A stretch of 64,000 nucleotides of DNA. Origin: Arthrobacter globiformis NBRC 12137 (GTDB lineage Bacteria > Actinomycetota > Actinomycetes > Actinomycetales > Micrococcaceae). The DNA lies in the NCBI RefSeq assembly GCF_000238915.1, contig NZ_BAEG01000064.1, forward strand, positions 1 to 64,000, read 5' to 3'. Under the pieces are notes generated by a model that was not told the DNA's origin, made no database searches, and was given only the letters and a program-made list of their open reading frames with translations. How positions within the stretch are numbered: the first letter of the stretch is position 1; the number at the start of each line of letters is the position of its first letter. Below, in pieces: positions 8,924-16,561 of the stretch. A program made the translations under genes and the position numbers.

Positions 8924-8945
8924 GAACCGCTTCCTCCGGCGGTTC
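8924..8945 (+). terminator. Short hairpin between lacI-type gene and arsC-like gene
   Basis: GAACCGC (8924-8930) pairs with GCGGTTC (8939-8945) over an 8-nt loop, 33 bp before the next start codon. Without a U-run it may be a weak terminator or simply leader structure. Confidence 0.25.
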
Positions 8946-8977
8946 CACGCTCCGACCGCCAACCCCAGGAGACCGCC

Positions 8978-9412
8978 ATGACCGCCGACCCAGCCAAGAA
9001 GCCTTCCGTCCTGTTCGTCTGCGAGCACAATGCCGGCCGCTCACAGATGGCTGCCGGGTTCCTCACCAGCCTGTCCCGGGGAGCGGTCGAGGTGCGTTCC
9101 GCCGGCATCCAGCCGTCGCACGAGGTGAGCCCGTCCGTGGTCGAGGCCATGGCCGACGTCGGCGTTGACATTACCGGCGCGGTCCCCAAAGCCCTCACCA
9201 CCGGCGCACTCCGGGAGGCCGACGTCGTGATCACCATGGGGTGCGGCGACGAGTGTCCGGTGTTTCCCGGCAAGCGCTACGAGGACTGGGAGGTGGCCGA
9301 CGCCCGGGGCAGGGGCATTGAGTCGGTCCGCCCGGTCCGCGACGAGATCCGGACGCGCGTCGAGGCCCTGGTCACCGAGTTGATGCCCGCCCGGCATACC
9401 GACGCCCAGTAA
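8978..9412 (+). CDS. arsC: Thioredoxin-coupled arsenate reductase-like LMW phosphatase
   Basis: 144 residues. The phosphate-binding loop is Cys15-x5-Arg21 (CEHNAGRSQMAA), and the resolving cysteines Cys89 and Cys93 lie in MGCGDECPVFPGKRYEDW. This is the ArsC branch of the low-molecular-weight tyrosine phosphatase fold, which reduces arsenate to arsenite through a cysteine cascade finished by thioredoxin. The start at 8978 is chosen over an upstream in-frame ATG at 8876 because AGGAGA lies 6 nt before it and because the homology begins there. It is followed by a thioredoxin reductase gene after 38 bp, which fits the mechanism. A close paralogue is encoded at 51545-51955. Confidence 0.88.
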   Translation: MTADPAKKPSVLFVCEHNAGRSQMAAGFLTSLSRGAVEVRSAGIQPSHEVSPSVVEAMADVGVDITGAVPKALTTGALREADVVITMGCGDECPVFPGKRYEDWEVADARGRGIESVRPVRDEIRTRVEALVTELMPARHTDAQ

Positions 9413-9450
9413 CAGTTTCCGTGAATGAGCCTGAAGAGAAGGAGCCAGCA

Positions 9451-10500
9451 GTGAGCAAGAACGCCAAGCCCGAGGACGCCAGCACCGAAAAGACCAGCGC
9501 CGAAAAGACCGGTGCCGCGAAGGCCACCAGTGAGCAGTTGATCATTATCGGTTCCGGGCCTGCCGGCTACACCGCCGCGATCTACGCCGCCCGGGCCGGC
9601 CTGAAACCCCTGGTCCTTGCCGGCTCGGTCACTGCGGGCGGCGCGCTGATGAACACCACAGAGGTGGAGAACTTCCCCGGCTTCCCGGGCGGCATCCAGG
9701 GTCCGGAGCTGATGGACGGCCTGCAGCAGCAGGCGGAAAAGTTTGGCGCGCAGGTGGTGTTCGACGACGCCACCCAGGTCCAGCTCAAGGGCCACCTTAA
9801 GCGTGTGGTCACCGGCGGCGGTGAGACCTATGAGGCTCCGGCGGTCATCCTGGCCACCGGCTCGGCGTACAAGGAACTGGGGCTGTCCGAGGAGAAGAAA
9901 TTCAGCGGCCACGGTGTCTCGTGGTGCGCCACCTGCGACGGGTTCTTCTTCCGCGACCAGGACATCATCGTGGTCGGCGGCGGGGATTCGGCGATGGAGG
10001 AGGCCACGTTCCTGACCCGCTTCGGCAAGTCCGTGACCGTCGTCGTCCGCAAGGGTGAGCTGCGCGCCTCCCGCATCATGGCGCAACGGGCTAAGGACAA
10101 CCCGAAGATCACGTTCGCGTGGAACTCGGCCGTGACGGCGATCCACGGCAACGGCAAGGTCAGCGGCGTCACCCTGACCGACACCCGCAGCGGTGAAACC
10201 CGGAAGCAGTCCGCCACCGGGCTCTTTGTGGCGATCGGGCATGTGCCGCGCACAGAACTGGTGGCAGGGCAGGTGGAGCTCGACGCCGAGGGCTACATCA
10301 GGGTCGATTCGCCCACCACCTGCACCAACCTGAGTGGCGTGTTCGCGTGTGGTGACGCCGTGGACCACCGCTACCGCCAGGCGATCACCGCCGCCGGCAC
10401 CGGGTGCGCGGCTGCCCTCGACGCCGAGCGGTACCTCGCCGCGTTGGAGGATGCGGACAGCATCGCCACGGCACTGGTCGAGGAGCCCACCCACGCCTGA
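9451..10500 (+). CDS. trxB: Thioredoxin-disulfide reductase
   Basis: 349 residues from GTG 9451, which has AAGGAG 6 nt upstream (preferred over GTG 9421). Residues 1-28 are a Lys/Glu/Ala-rich tail absent from most TrxB. The FAD-binding GSGPAG is at 34-39, the redox motif Cys159-Ala-Thr-Cys162 (SWCATCDG), the NADPH-binding VVGGGDSAMEEA follows, and the C-terminal FAD motif is GVFACGDAVDHRYRQA. It supplies electrons from NADPH to thioredoxin. Its position directly after an arsC-like gene parallels the arsT gene of actinobacterial ars clusters, so it may be dedicated to arsenate reduction. Confidence 0.92.
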   Translation: MSKNAKPEDASTEKTSAEKTGAAKATSEQLIIIGSGPAGYTAAIYAARAGLKPLVLAGSVTAGGALMNTTEVENFPGFPGGIQGPELMDGLQQQAEKFGAQVVFDDATQVQLKGHLKRVVTGGGETYEAPAVILATGSAYKELGLSEEKKFSGHGVSWCATCDGFFFRDQDIIVVGGGDSAMEEATFLTRFGKSVTVVVRKGELRASRIMAQRAKDNPKITFAWNSAVTAIHGNGKVSGVTLTDTRSGETRKQSATGLFVAIGHVPRTELVAGQVELDAEGYIRVDSPTTCTNLSGVFACGDAVDHRYRQAITAAGTGCAAALDAERYLAALEDADSIATALVEEPTHA

Positions 10501-10526
10501 GCCGCCGTCGAGTTCCGTCCGGCGAA

Positions 10527-10592
10527 CCCAACTAGGTAGCAGCACAGGGCGTTCCCAGGCCTGGGAGGGCCCTGTGCTGCTACCTACATGGG
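10527..10592. repeat. 66-bp dispersed palindromic repeat, copy 1
   Basis: A near-perfect 33+33 bp inverted repeat running from CCCAACTAGGTAGCAG through the centre CCCAGG|CCTGGG to the complementary arm; 29 of 33 positions pair. It lies 26 bp after the thioredoxin reductase stop. A second copy with the same length and layout is at 16496-16561. RNA from either strand would form a long hairpin, so it may end transcription, but the sequence conservation suggests a REP-like family element. Confidence 0.8.
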
Positions 10593-10809
10593 CGAGGCGC
10601 GGGTGGAACGGGCGTATGGATGGGGGAGGCCCGAGGATGGGGGAGGCGCGGCTTGAATTTATGCGCGGCTGAAATTTTAAGGGACGGCGGCGGCTGGGGG
10701 GGCCGCCCTGGTCTCAGACAGGCGACACCGCCGCCGGCCCAGCCCCGGTGGTCGCCTTAATTATCGTCTTCACTCGACCCAAAGAGAAGTGGGAATTGGC
10801 GCTGATGTG

Positions 10810-11835
10810 CTAGATAAATTTCTGCACGCGGCTCCATCCGGGATCATAGGCATGGGTGACCTGGACGTCCTGGCGGGAGCGGGCAAAGCGGTCGAAGCTG
10901 CCACGTCCGTTCTGGTCCTCAGAGTCGCTGTAATAGTGCAGGACGCGAAGCCCGTTTGAGGTTTCCGAGGCCAGCACCCTGCCGCGGGGCCCGACCAGCG
11001 AATCCAGGCCCTGTTCGAGATGGAGGAGCCGGATCAGTGCCTCCCCGTTCGGCAGCCCGTCATCCCCGGTCCGCCGGTAACTGATCCGGACGGCAGTGTG
11101 CAGGTCCAGCAGCGGGTGATCAACCCACCGCAATGGCCGCAGGGCGCAGACGATCACCCTGTGCCCCGAGGAAGTTGTGGCCTCGCGCATCGTCCATCTG
11201 GGGTCTAGGTTCCGGGTTGCCACGGCCTGGAAGAACTCGGGGACGACGGCGGCGGGCTGGCTGTCGCGGGGATCGGCCCGGGTCACGTTGATGGCGCCAA
11301 CCCACCGCTGGACATCGTCCTCGCCGAGCAGCCAGTCCACCAGCAGGCGGCCGGCCTGGCGGCAGTCGTGAGTGCCCATGCCCGTGAAAGCCGGATGGAA
11401 AACCGTCAGTTCAGCCAGGGCACGACGTTCGTCCCAGTCCACCGCTACCCGGGCCAGCCCCAGGTCCACCGGTTGCTCCAGACCTTCGAGGGTGCCGGCC
11501 AGCATGCCGGGCCGGGGCTCCCGTGCCGCTGCGAATTCCCAGGTTTCAGTGGGCGGGGGAGCCGCCCTCCGCCATCGTTCGGCCAGGACCCGCAGCCGGG
11601 GGTCCCCGCCGCCGGAGACGCAGAGCCGGTGCCGGGAGCGGGCGCCCGGTCCGGTCTCCCAGCGCAACTTGGGGTGAATGGCCATCACCATGGCACCGAT
11701 GATTTCCGGGAGGTCGGCGTACATGCCGGTCATGACGGCCGCCGTGGCAAGGCCGGTTCCCGCCACTGACCACCACCGCCAAAAGGCGCCCACGGCTTCC
11801 GTCTCCGCCGCGCTGTTCCGCCGCACCAACTCCAT
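10810..11835 (-). CDS. DUF695-like hypothetical protein
   Basis: 341 residues from ATG 11835, which has a strong GAGGAGG site; an upstream in-frame ATG at 11937 lacks one. An N-terminal hydrophobic stretch (VAGTGLATAAVMTGMY) may be a membrane segment or signal anchor. The following part (HRLCVSGGGDPRLRVLAERW, AVVPEFFQAVA, and the C-terminal RQDVQVTHAYDPGWSRVQKF) resembles DUF695-type proteins, a domain of unknown function. It stands alone, 217 bp from the preceding repeat, and no neighbour suggests a role. Confidence 0.7.
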   Translation of the reverse strand: MELVRRNSAAETEAVGAFWRWWSVAGTGLATAAVMTGMYADLPEIIGAMVMAIHPKLRWETGPGARSRHRLCVSGGGDPRLRVLAERWRRAAPPPTETWEFAAAREPRPGMLAGTLEGLEQPVDLGLARVAVDWDERRALAELTVFHPAFTGMGTHDCRQAGRLLVDWLLGEDDVQRWVGAINVTRADPRDSQPAAVVPEFFQAVATRNLDPRWTMREATTSSGHRVIVCALRPLRWVDHPLLDLHTAVRISYRRTGDDGLPNGEALIRLLHLEQGLDSLVGPRGRVLASETSNGLRVLHYYSDSEDQNGRGSFDRFARSRQDVQVTHAYDPGWSRVQKFI

Positions 11836-12006
11836 CGGACCTCCTCGTCGTGCCGGTGTTCGCGCCATCAAATCCTGTTCAGGATCATGCGGGACGCCAC
11901 TCAAGACGGGGGCACCGTAACCACAAGTTTCGCGCAAGAGTCAGAACGGCGGCCCAACTGGCTGGCGGTCGTTGTCGTTTTCAGCCGTCAAAACAACAAC
12001 TGCGAG

Positions 12007-13281
12007 CTACTTGGGCGAACGGGACGGGCGGACGTCGCGGGGACCGGCCGGGTACCCGCGGTGACGGCTGGCGAAGATGATCACCAGCGCCACAGCCAGG
12101 GGAACCGCCGCCGCGAGCGGCACGAAAAGAGCGCCGACGGTGTTGAGGGCAAGCGCACCGTACGCGGCCCCGACGGCGATGCCGAGCTGGATCGTCACCA
12201 CGGCCAGTCCGTTGGCGGCGTCCTTGTGCTCCCCGCCCGCGCGGAGGATCGCCGCCTGGTTGTAGATGCCGGCGGCTCCGAAGGTGATGCCCCAGAGGGT
12301 CAGGAGCGCGAGGCTGCCGGCCCACGTGCCGCCGAGTGCTGGCAGGAGGGCGAAGCTGGCCAGGAGCAGTGCCACGCCGGTCAGGACCGAGCCCCGGGGA
12401 CGGGCGTCCGCCGTGAGGCCGGCAATCCAGATGCCCACCAGGCTGGCGACGCCTATGACGGACAGGGAGATGCCGGTGGCGTTATCTGGCAGGCCAGCGG
12501 CCAGCAGGAACGGGGCGATGTAGGTGAACAGGGCGAAGTGGCCCAGGAGCAGCAGCGGCCAGGCCGTGGCGACGGCGATGACCCCGGGCAGTGCCATGGC
12601 CGCGCGCAGCGACGGTGCTGAGTCCCGGTCGGCGTCGGAAGCCGGAGGCAGCAACCGGACGGCGAGCAGAGCGAGGAGCGCAGCGATCCCGGCCAGGACA
12701 AGGAAGGACGAGCGCCAGGAGAGCACGGACCCCATCATCGTGCCGAGCGGGGCGCCGACGGCCAGGGCGATGCTGTTGCCGCTGAACACTATGGCCATCG
12801 CCTTGCCCACAGAATGCGCCGGCACGATCCTCGCAACGTACGGGGCCATGCTGGACCAGAGCAGGCCGTGGGCCACGCCGCCGAGGAGCCTGGCGGCGAT
12901 GGCGAGGGGCAGGTCGGGGCTGAAGGCCAGCAGCACGTTGCTCAGCGCGAAGGCCAGCACGGTCACGATCAGCAGGGTCTTGCGGGGCATCCGCCCGCCG
13001 AGCAGCCTGGACAGAGGAAGCGCCGTGATGACGATGACGGCGGCGTAGGCAGCCGTCAGTGAGCCGACGGCCGATTCTTCCACGCCCAGGTCACGGCTGA
13101 TCTGCGGAAGCAGCCCCGACGGCAGGAGTTCGGTGGTGACGGCGGTGAACCCGGCCATGGCCAGGATGAGCAGACCGGCCCGCGGGATCCTGGAAGGGCG
13201 GGCCGGCTGAGCGGGGGTGATGGCGGACCGGCCTGATGGGGCCGGCATCGGGGTTCCGGATCCGGAGAGTTCTTGGGTCAC
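12007..13281 (-). CDS. MFS exporter (DHA1 / sugar-efflux or chloramphenicol-type)
   Basis: 424 residues. After a Pro/Ser-rich cytoplasmic head there are 12 predicted segments, starting LLILAMAGFTAVTTELLPSG, the motif TTELLPSGLLP being typical of AraJ/Cmx-type DHA1 drug or sugar exporters. Loop 2-3 reads SRLLGGRMPRKTLL, and segment 4-5 contains GGVAHGLLWSSMAPYVARIV. It follows the alcohol dehydrogenase gene on the same strand after a strong hairpin, so it may be partly co-transcribed. Substrate unknown. Confidence 0.85.
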   Translation of the reverse strand: MTQELSGSGTPMPAPSGRSAITPAQPARPSRIPRAGLLILAMAGFTAVTTELLPSGLLPQISRDLGVEESAVGSLTAAYAAVIVITALPLSRLLGGRMPRKTLLIVTVLAFALSNVLLAFSPDLPLAIAARLLGGVAHGLLWSSMAPYVARIVPAHSVGKAMAIVFSGNSIALAVGAPLGTMMGSVLSWRSSFLVLAGIAALLALLAVRLLPPASDADRDSAPSLRAAMALPGVIAVATAWPLLLLGHFALFTYIAPFLLAAGLPDNATGISLSVIGVASLVGIWIAGLTADARPRGSVLTGVALLLASFALLPALGGTWAGSLALLTLWGITFGAAGIYNQAAILRAGGEHKDAANGLAVVTIQLGIAVGAAYGALALNTVGALFVPLAAAVPLAVALVIIFASRHRGYPAGPRDVRPSRSPK

Positions 13282-13343
13282 GTATTTTCCTGAAGGTTTC
13301 GTAATTGGTGTCGCCTGCCCGTTGCCCCGGGGCGGTGGAACGG

Positions 13344-13385
13344 CCGACGGCGGGCCGGCCCCTCAGGGGACCGGCCCGCCGTCGG
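13344..13385 (-). terminator. 15-bp GC hairpin between ADH and MFS genes
   Basis: CCGACGGCGGGCCGG (13344-13358) pairs with its exact reverse complement (13371-13385), and the loop contains a further CCCC/GGGG pairing. It sits 12 bp after the dehydrogenase stop. There is no U-run in the leftward direction, so it may only attenuate. Confidence 0.6.
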
Positions 13386-13397
13386 GCGTTTATCGCC

Positions 13398-14438
13398 TTA
13401 GAGGGTGGCGGTGTCAATCACGAAGCGGTAGCGCACGTCCGAAGCGAGGACGCGCTCGTAGGCTTCGTTGATCTTGTCGGCCGGGATGACCTCGATCTCG
13501 GCGCCGATGCCGTGCTCGGCGCAGAAGTTGAGCATCTCCTGGGTTTCGCGGATGCCGCCGATCATGGAACCGGCGAAGGCGCGGCGTCCGCCGATGAGCG
13601 CAAACGCGTTCACCGGGAGCGGCTCTGCCGGGGCACCGACGTTGACCAGGGTGCCGTCGAGGGACAGCAGCTGCAGGTAGGAGCTGATGTCGATCGACGC
13701 GCTGACCGTGTTGATGATCAGGTCGAAGCTGCCGGCGAGCGCTTCGAACGTGCCGGCGTCGCTCGTGGCGTAGTAGTGGTCCGCGCCGAGGCGAAGGCCG
13801 TCTTCCTGCTTCTTGAGGGACTGGGACAGGACGGTGACCTCTGCGCCCATGGCGTGGGCGAGTTTGACGGCCATGTGGCCAAGTCCGCCGAGGCCGACGA
13901 CGGCGACCTTCTTGCCGGGGCCGGCGCCCCGGTGCCGCAGCGGGGAGTAGGTGGTGATGCCCGCGCACAGCAGGGGAGCGGCGACGTCCAGATCAATGCC
14001 CTCGGGGATGGTGACGACGAAGTCCTCGGTCACCACAATGTGGGTGGAGTAGCCGCCCTGGGTGATGGTGCCGTCGCGGTCGACGGCGCCGTACGTGCCG
14101 ACCATTCCCTTCAGGCAGTACTGTTCCTCACCGGCCAGGCAGTTGGCGCACTCCTTGCAGGAGTTGACCATGCAGCCGACGCCCACGCGGTCGCCAACCT
14201 TGTGACGGGTCACTTCGGCGCCCACCTCGGTGACGATGCCGGCGATCTCGTGGCCGGGTGCGAGCGGGTACTGCTGCGGGCCCCAGTCGCCGCGGACGGT
14301 GTGGATGTCGGAGTGGCAGATGCCGGCGTACTTGATTTCGATGAGGACATCGCGCGGGCCGACGGCGCGGCGCTCGATGGTGGTGGGGACCAGGTCCTCA
14401 GTGGCGGAGGGCGCTGCGTAAGCGTTGACGGTAGGCAT
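13398..14438 (-). CDS. Zinc-dependent NAD(P) alcohol/aldehyde dehydrogenase (YahK/CAD-like)
   Basis: 346 residues of the medium-chain zinc dehydrogenase family. Catalytic zinc ligands are Cys41 (GICHSDIH) and His63-Glu64 (PGHEIAG). The structural zinc loop has four cysteines in [17 protein letters not shown]. The nucleotide-binding motif is [15 protein letters not shown]. These features match YahK/AdhC and cinnamyl-alcohol-type reductases that reduce broad-range aldehydes with NADPH. An XRE-type regulator gene lies 222 bp upstream on the same strand, and an IR operator-like site precedes this gene. Confidence 0.92.
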   Translation of the reverse strand: MPTVNAYAAPSATEDLVPTTIERRAVGPRDVLIEIKYAGICHSDIHTVRGDWGPQQYPLAPGHEIAGIVTEVGAEVTRHKVGDRVGVGCMVNSCKECANCLAGEEQYCLKGMVGTYGAVDRDGTITQGGYSTHIVVTEDFVVTIPEGIDLDVAAPLLCAGITTYSPLRHRGAGPGKKVAVVGLGGLGHMAVKLAHAMGAEVTVLSQSLKKQEDGLRLGADHYYATSDAGTFEALAGSFDLIINTVSASIDISSYLQLLSLDGTLVNVGAPAEPLPVNAFALIGGRRAFAGSMIGGIRETQEMLNFCAEHGIGAEIEVIPADKINEAYERVLASDVRYRFVIDTATL

Positions 14439-14480
14439 GGTTCTCCTGTTTATAGGTGGGTGTGGGAACGGGCCGTAAGT

Positions 14481-14500
14481 GAAAGAGATCCGTTTCTTTC
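14481..14500. promoter_or_regulatory. 20-bp inverted repeat upstream of the alcohol dehydrogenase
   Basis: GAAAGA (14481-14486) and TCTTTC (14495-14500) face each other with 8 bp between, in the promoter region 43-62 bp before the dehydrogenase start. A candidate site for the adjacent XRE-type regulator. Confidence 0.45.
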
Positions 14501-14659
14501 ATCTACTTAACCCCAGCGCCGCGGCGTGAGGCAGACCCTGCTGAAAGGGGTAACGACAGGGACCCCCAAGACTCTTCCCGTTTGTGGCGGACAGCACGGT
14601 AGCGGCTTTTGATGGGACGGGCTTTTTAGGGGGAGTGGGGTGTCGAGGGCTTGCTCGGC

Positions 14660-15634
14660 TCAGGCCTGGTGGCCGCGGCCAGGTTGACGGACCTGCCCTT
14701 GGTGGAGGTCGACGGCGGTCGTGCCGTCCGGCGCGGTGCGTTCGTCCGGCACCGCGTTTTCGGGAGGTCTTTCGGAGGTTTCCGCGGCAGTTGCCGCCCA
14801 GCTGGCCAGCAACCGCAGGCCGTCCGCGGACGGCGAACCCGGCTCGGCAGTGTAGGTGAACATGGTGAGGCCGGGCGTGGCCGTCAGCTCCAGCCCGTTG
14901 AAGTGCAGGTCGAGCCGGCCGACGGCCGGGTGCTGGAACGTCTTGGCACCGGTGCGGTGGAGCCGGACATTCCGTTGCGCCCACCGCCTGCGGAATTCCT
15001 CGCTGCGGGTCGACAATTCCCCGATGAGGTCCGAGAGGCCTTTGTCGAACGGGTCGCGGCCGGCTTCCGCGTGCAGCAGTGCCACACTTGTGTCGGCCGC
15101 CAGGTTCCAGTCCGCGTACAGGCTTTCGGAACGACGGTTGAGGAACGCGAACCGGGCGAAATTCACGGGCCGTGCCGGGTCTTCGTAGGCAGGTGAGTAC
15201 AGGGCGCGAGCAAGGTCGTTGGCCGCAACGATGTCCAGGCGGCCGTTCTGGACGAAAGCCGGTATGCCGGCCATGCCGTCGAGGATGAGCTGGACGCTGG
15301 GGTGGATCGCCTGCGCCGGCTGCCTCCGCCGCCGGGCGGCGGGCCCGGCGGCCCGGGCAAGGTTGAACAGGTGCTCGTTCTCCGCCTCGTTCAGCTGCAG
15401 GGCGCGGGCGATGGCATCCAGGACGGAGTCTGACACGCCGGCCAGGCTTCCACGCTCGACGCGTGTGTAGTACTCAACGCTCATGCCGGCCAGCAGCGCC
15501 ACTTCTCCACGGCGCAGGCCGGGCACGCGCCGCACGCCGCCGAAGTCCGGCAACCCCGCCTGTTCGGGAGTGAGCTTCGCTCGCCGGGAGGCAAGGAACT
15601 CCCGTATCTCATTCCGGTTGTTCATATCCTCCAC
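14660..15634 (-). CDS. XRE-family regulator with MmyB-like ligand domain
   Basis: 324 residues (GTG 15634) or 321 (ATG 15625); GGAGG lies just before ATG 15625 but very close. The N-terminal HTH reads RREF-type EIREFLASRRAKLTPEQAG, then GLRRGEVALLAGMSVEYYTRVERG, the standard pattern of the actinobacterial helix-turn-helix / MmyB-like family. The remaining ~200 residues are the MmyB-like sensor (IPAFVQNGRLDIVAANDLARALY). Such regulators usually sit next to a dehydrogenase or reductase gene. It lies upstream of the alcohol dehydrogenase and divergent from the SDR, and could control both. Confidence 0.88.
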   Translation of the reverse strand: MEDMNNRNEIREFLASRRAKLTPEQAGLPDFGGVRRVPGLRRGEVALLAGMSVEYYTRVERGSLAGVSDSVLDAIARALQLNEAENEHLFNLARAAGPAARRRRQPAQAIHPSVQLILDGMAGIPAFVQNGRLDIVAANDLARALYSPAYEDPARPVNFARFAFLNRRSESLYADWNLAADTSVALLHAEAGRDPFDKGLSDLIGELSTRSEEFRRRWAQRNVRLHRTGAKTFQHPAVGRLDLHFNGLELTATPGLTMFTYTAEPGSPSADGLRLLASWAATAAETSERPPENAVPDERTAPDGTTAVDLHQGQVRQPGRGHQA

Positions 15635-15763
15635 GTTACGGACGCTGTGAACGACGTGGGAGTCCCTGTCAGGGCCTGCCTGCCGCGGGGCAGCCTCAAT
15701 TACTGTGAATCAGGGGGATTGCCCCTGTGACAGCCGAACAGCGGCGGGAACGGAGCATGCAGA

Positions 15764-16504
15764 GTGGCGAGAATATTCATCACAGGTTCTGCGGGCGGAC
15801 TCGGGCTGAATGCTGCGAGGGCGCTGATGCAGCAGGGCCATGAAGTCGTGCTGCACGCGAGGGATGAGTCACGGTTCGCGGACGGCGGCGAGGTCCGGGA
15901 CCAGGCCCTGGGGACCGTCGTCGGGGATCTGGCTGGCATCGCCGGGACGGTGCGCGTGGCGGAGCAGGCAGACCAGTACGGCTCGTTCGATGCCGTCATC
16001 CATAACGCCGGGGTGTACAGCGGCAGCCAGATCTTTGCGGTGAACACCGTTGTGCCCTACATCCTGACCGCGCTCATGACCCGGCCGCGCCGGGTTGTGT
16101 ACATCAGCAGCGGCATGCACCGGTCCGGCACGCCTGACCTCCAGGGAATCGACTGGACGAACGCGGTCGGGCGGCCGGCCGCCTACTCGGACAGCAAGCT
16201 GTACGTCACCACGCTCTCGGCCGCGGTGGCAACCCGCTGGCCGGACGTCGAAAGCAACGCGGTGGATCCAGGCTGGGTCCCCACCCGCATGGGCGGAAGC
16301 AGTGCGCCCGATGACCTGGAGCTGGGGCACGTCACGCAGGTGTGGCTGGCCACCCGGGAGGCCGCGGACAGCCGCGTGTCCGGAGGCTATTGGTTCCACC
16401 AGCAGCGCAGGCAGCCCCACCCGGCCGTGAACGACGCCGCGTTCCAGACTGAGCTGCTCCAAGCGCTCGAACGGCACACCGGTTTCGCCCTCGGACCCAA
16501 CTAG
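15764..16504 (+). CDS. Short-chain dehydrogenase/reductase (SDR)
   Basis: 246 residues starting at GTG 15764 with a GGAG about 9 nt upstream. The cofactor motif is TGSAGGLGLNAARAL; the NAG motif is VIHNAGVYSG; the catalytic Ser-Tyr-Lys set is ISSGMH and AYSDSKLYV (Tyr-x3-Lys). A classical-type SDR of unknown substrate. It is divergent from the XRE regulator gene. Its stop codon TAG lies inside the second copy of the 66-bp palindromic repeat, so the last residues (Pro-Asn) are encoded by the repeat. Confidence 0.9.
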   Translation: MARIFITGSAGGLGLNAARALMQQGHEVVLHARDESRFADGGEVRDQALGTVVGDLAGIAGTVRVAEQADQYGSFDAVIHNAGVYSGSQIFAVNTVVPYILTALMTRPRRVVYISSGMHRSGTPDLQGIDWTNAVGRPAAYSDSKLYVTTLSAAVATRWPDVESNAVDPGWVPTRMGGSSAPDDLELGHVTQVWLATREAADSRVSGGYWFHQQRRQPHPAVNDAAFQTELLQALERHTGFALGPN

Positions 16505-16561
16505 GTCGCAGCTCAGGGCCTTCCCAGCGCTGGGAACGCCCTGAGCTGGTACCCAGTTGGG
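16496..16561. repeat. 66-bp dispersed palindromic repeat, copy 2
   Basis: CCCAACTAGGTCGCAG to the complementary CCAGTTGGG arm, centre CCCAGC|GCTGGG. Same length, ends and arm sequence as the copy at 10527-10592. It fills the gap between two convergent genes: its left arm contains the SDR stop codon and its right end abuts the stop codon of the MprF-like gene at 16562. It probably acts as a two-way terminator here. Confidence 0.85.
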
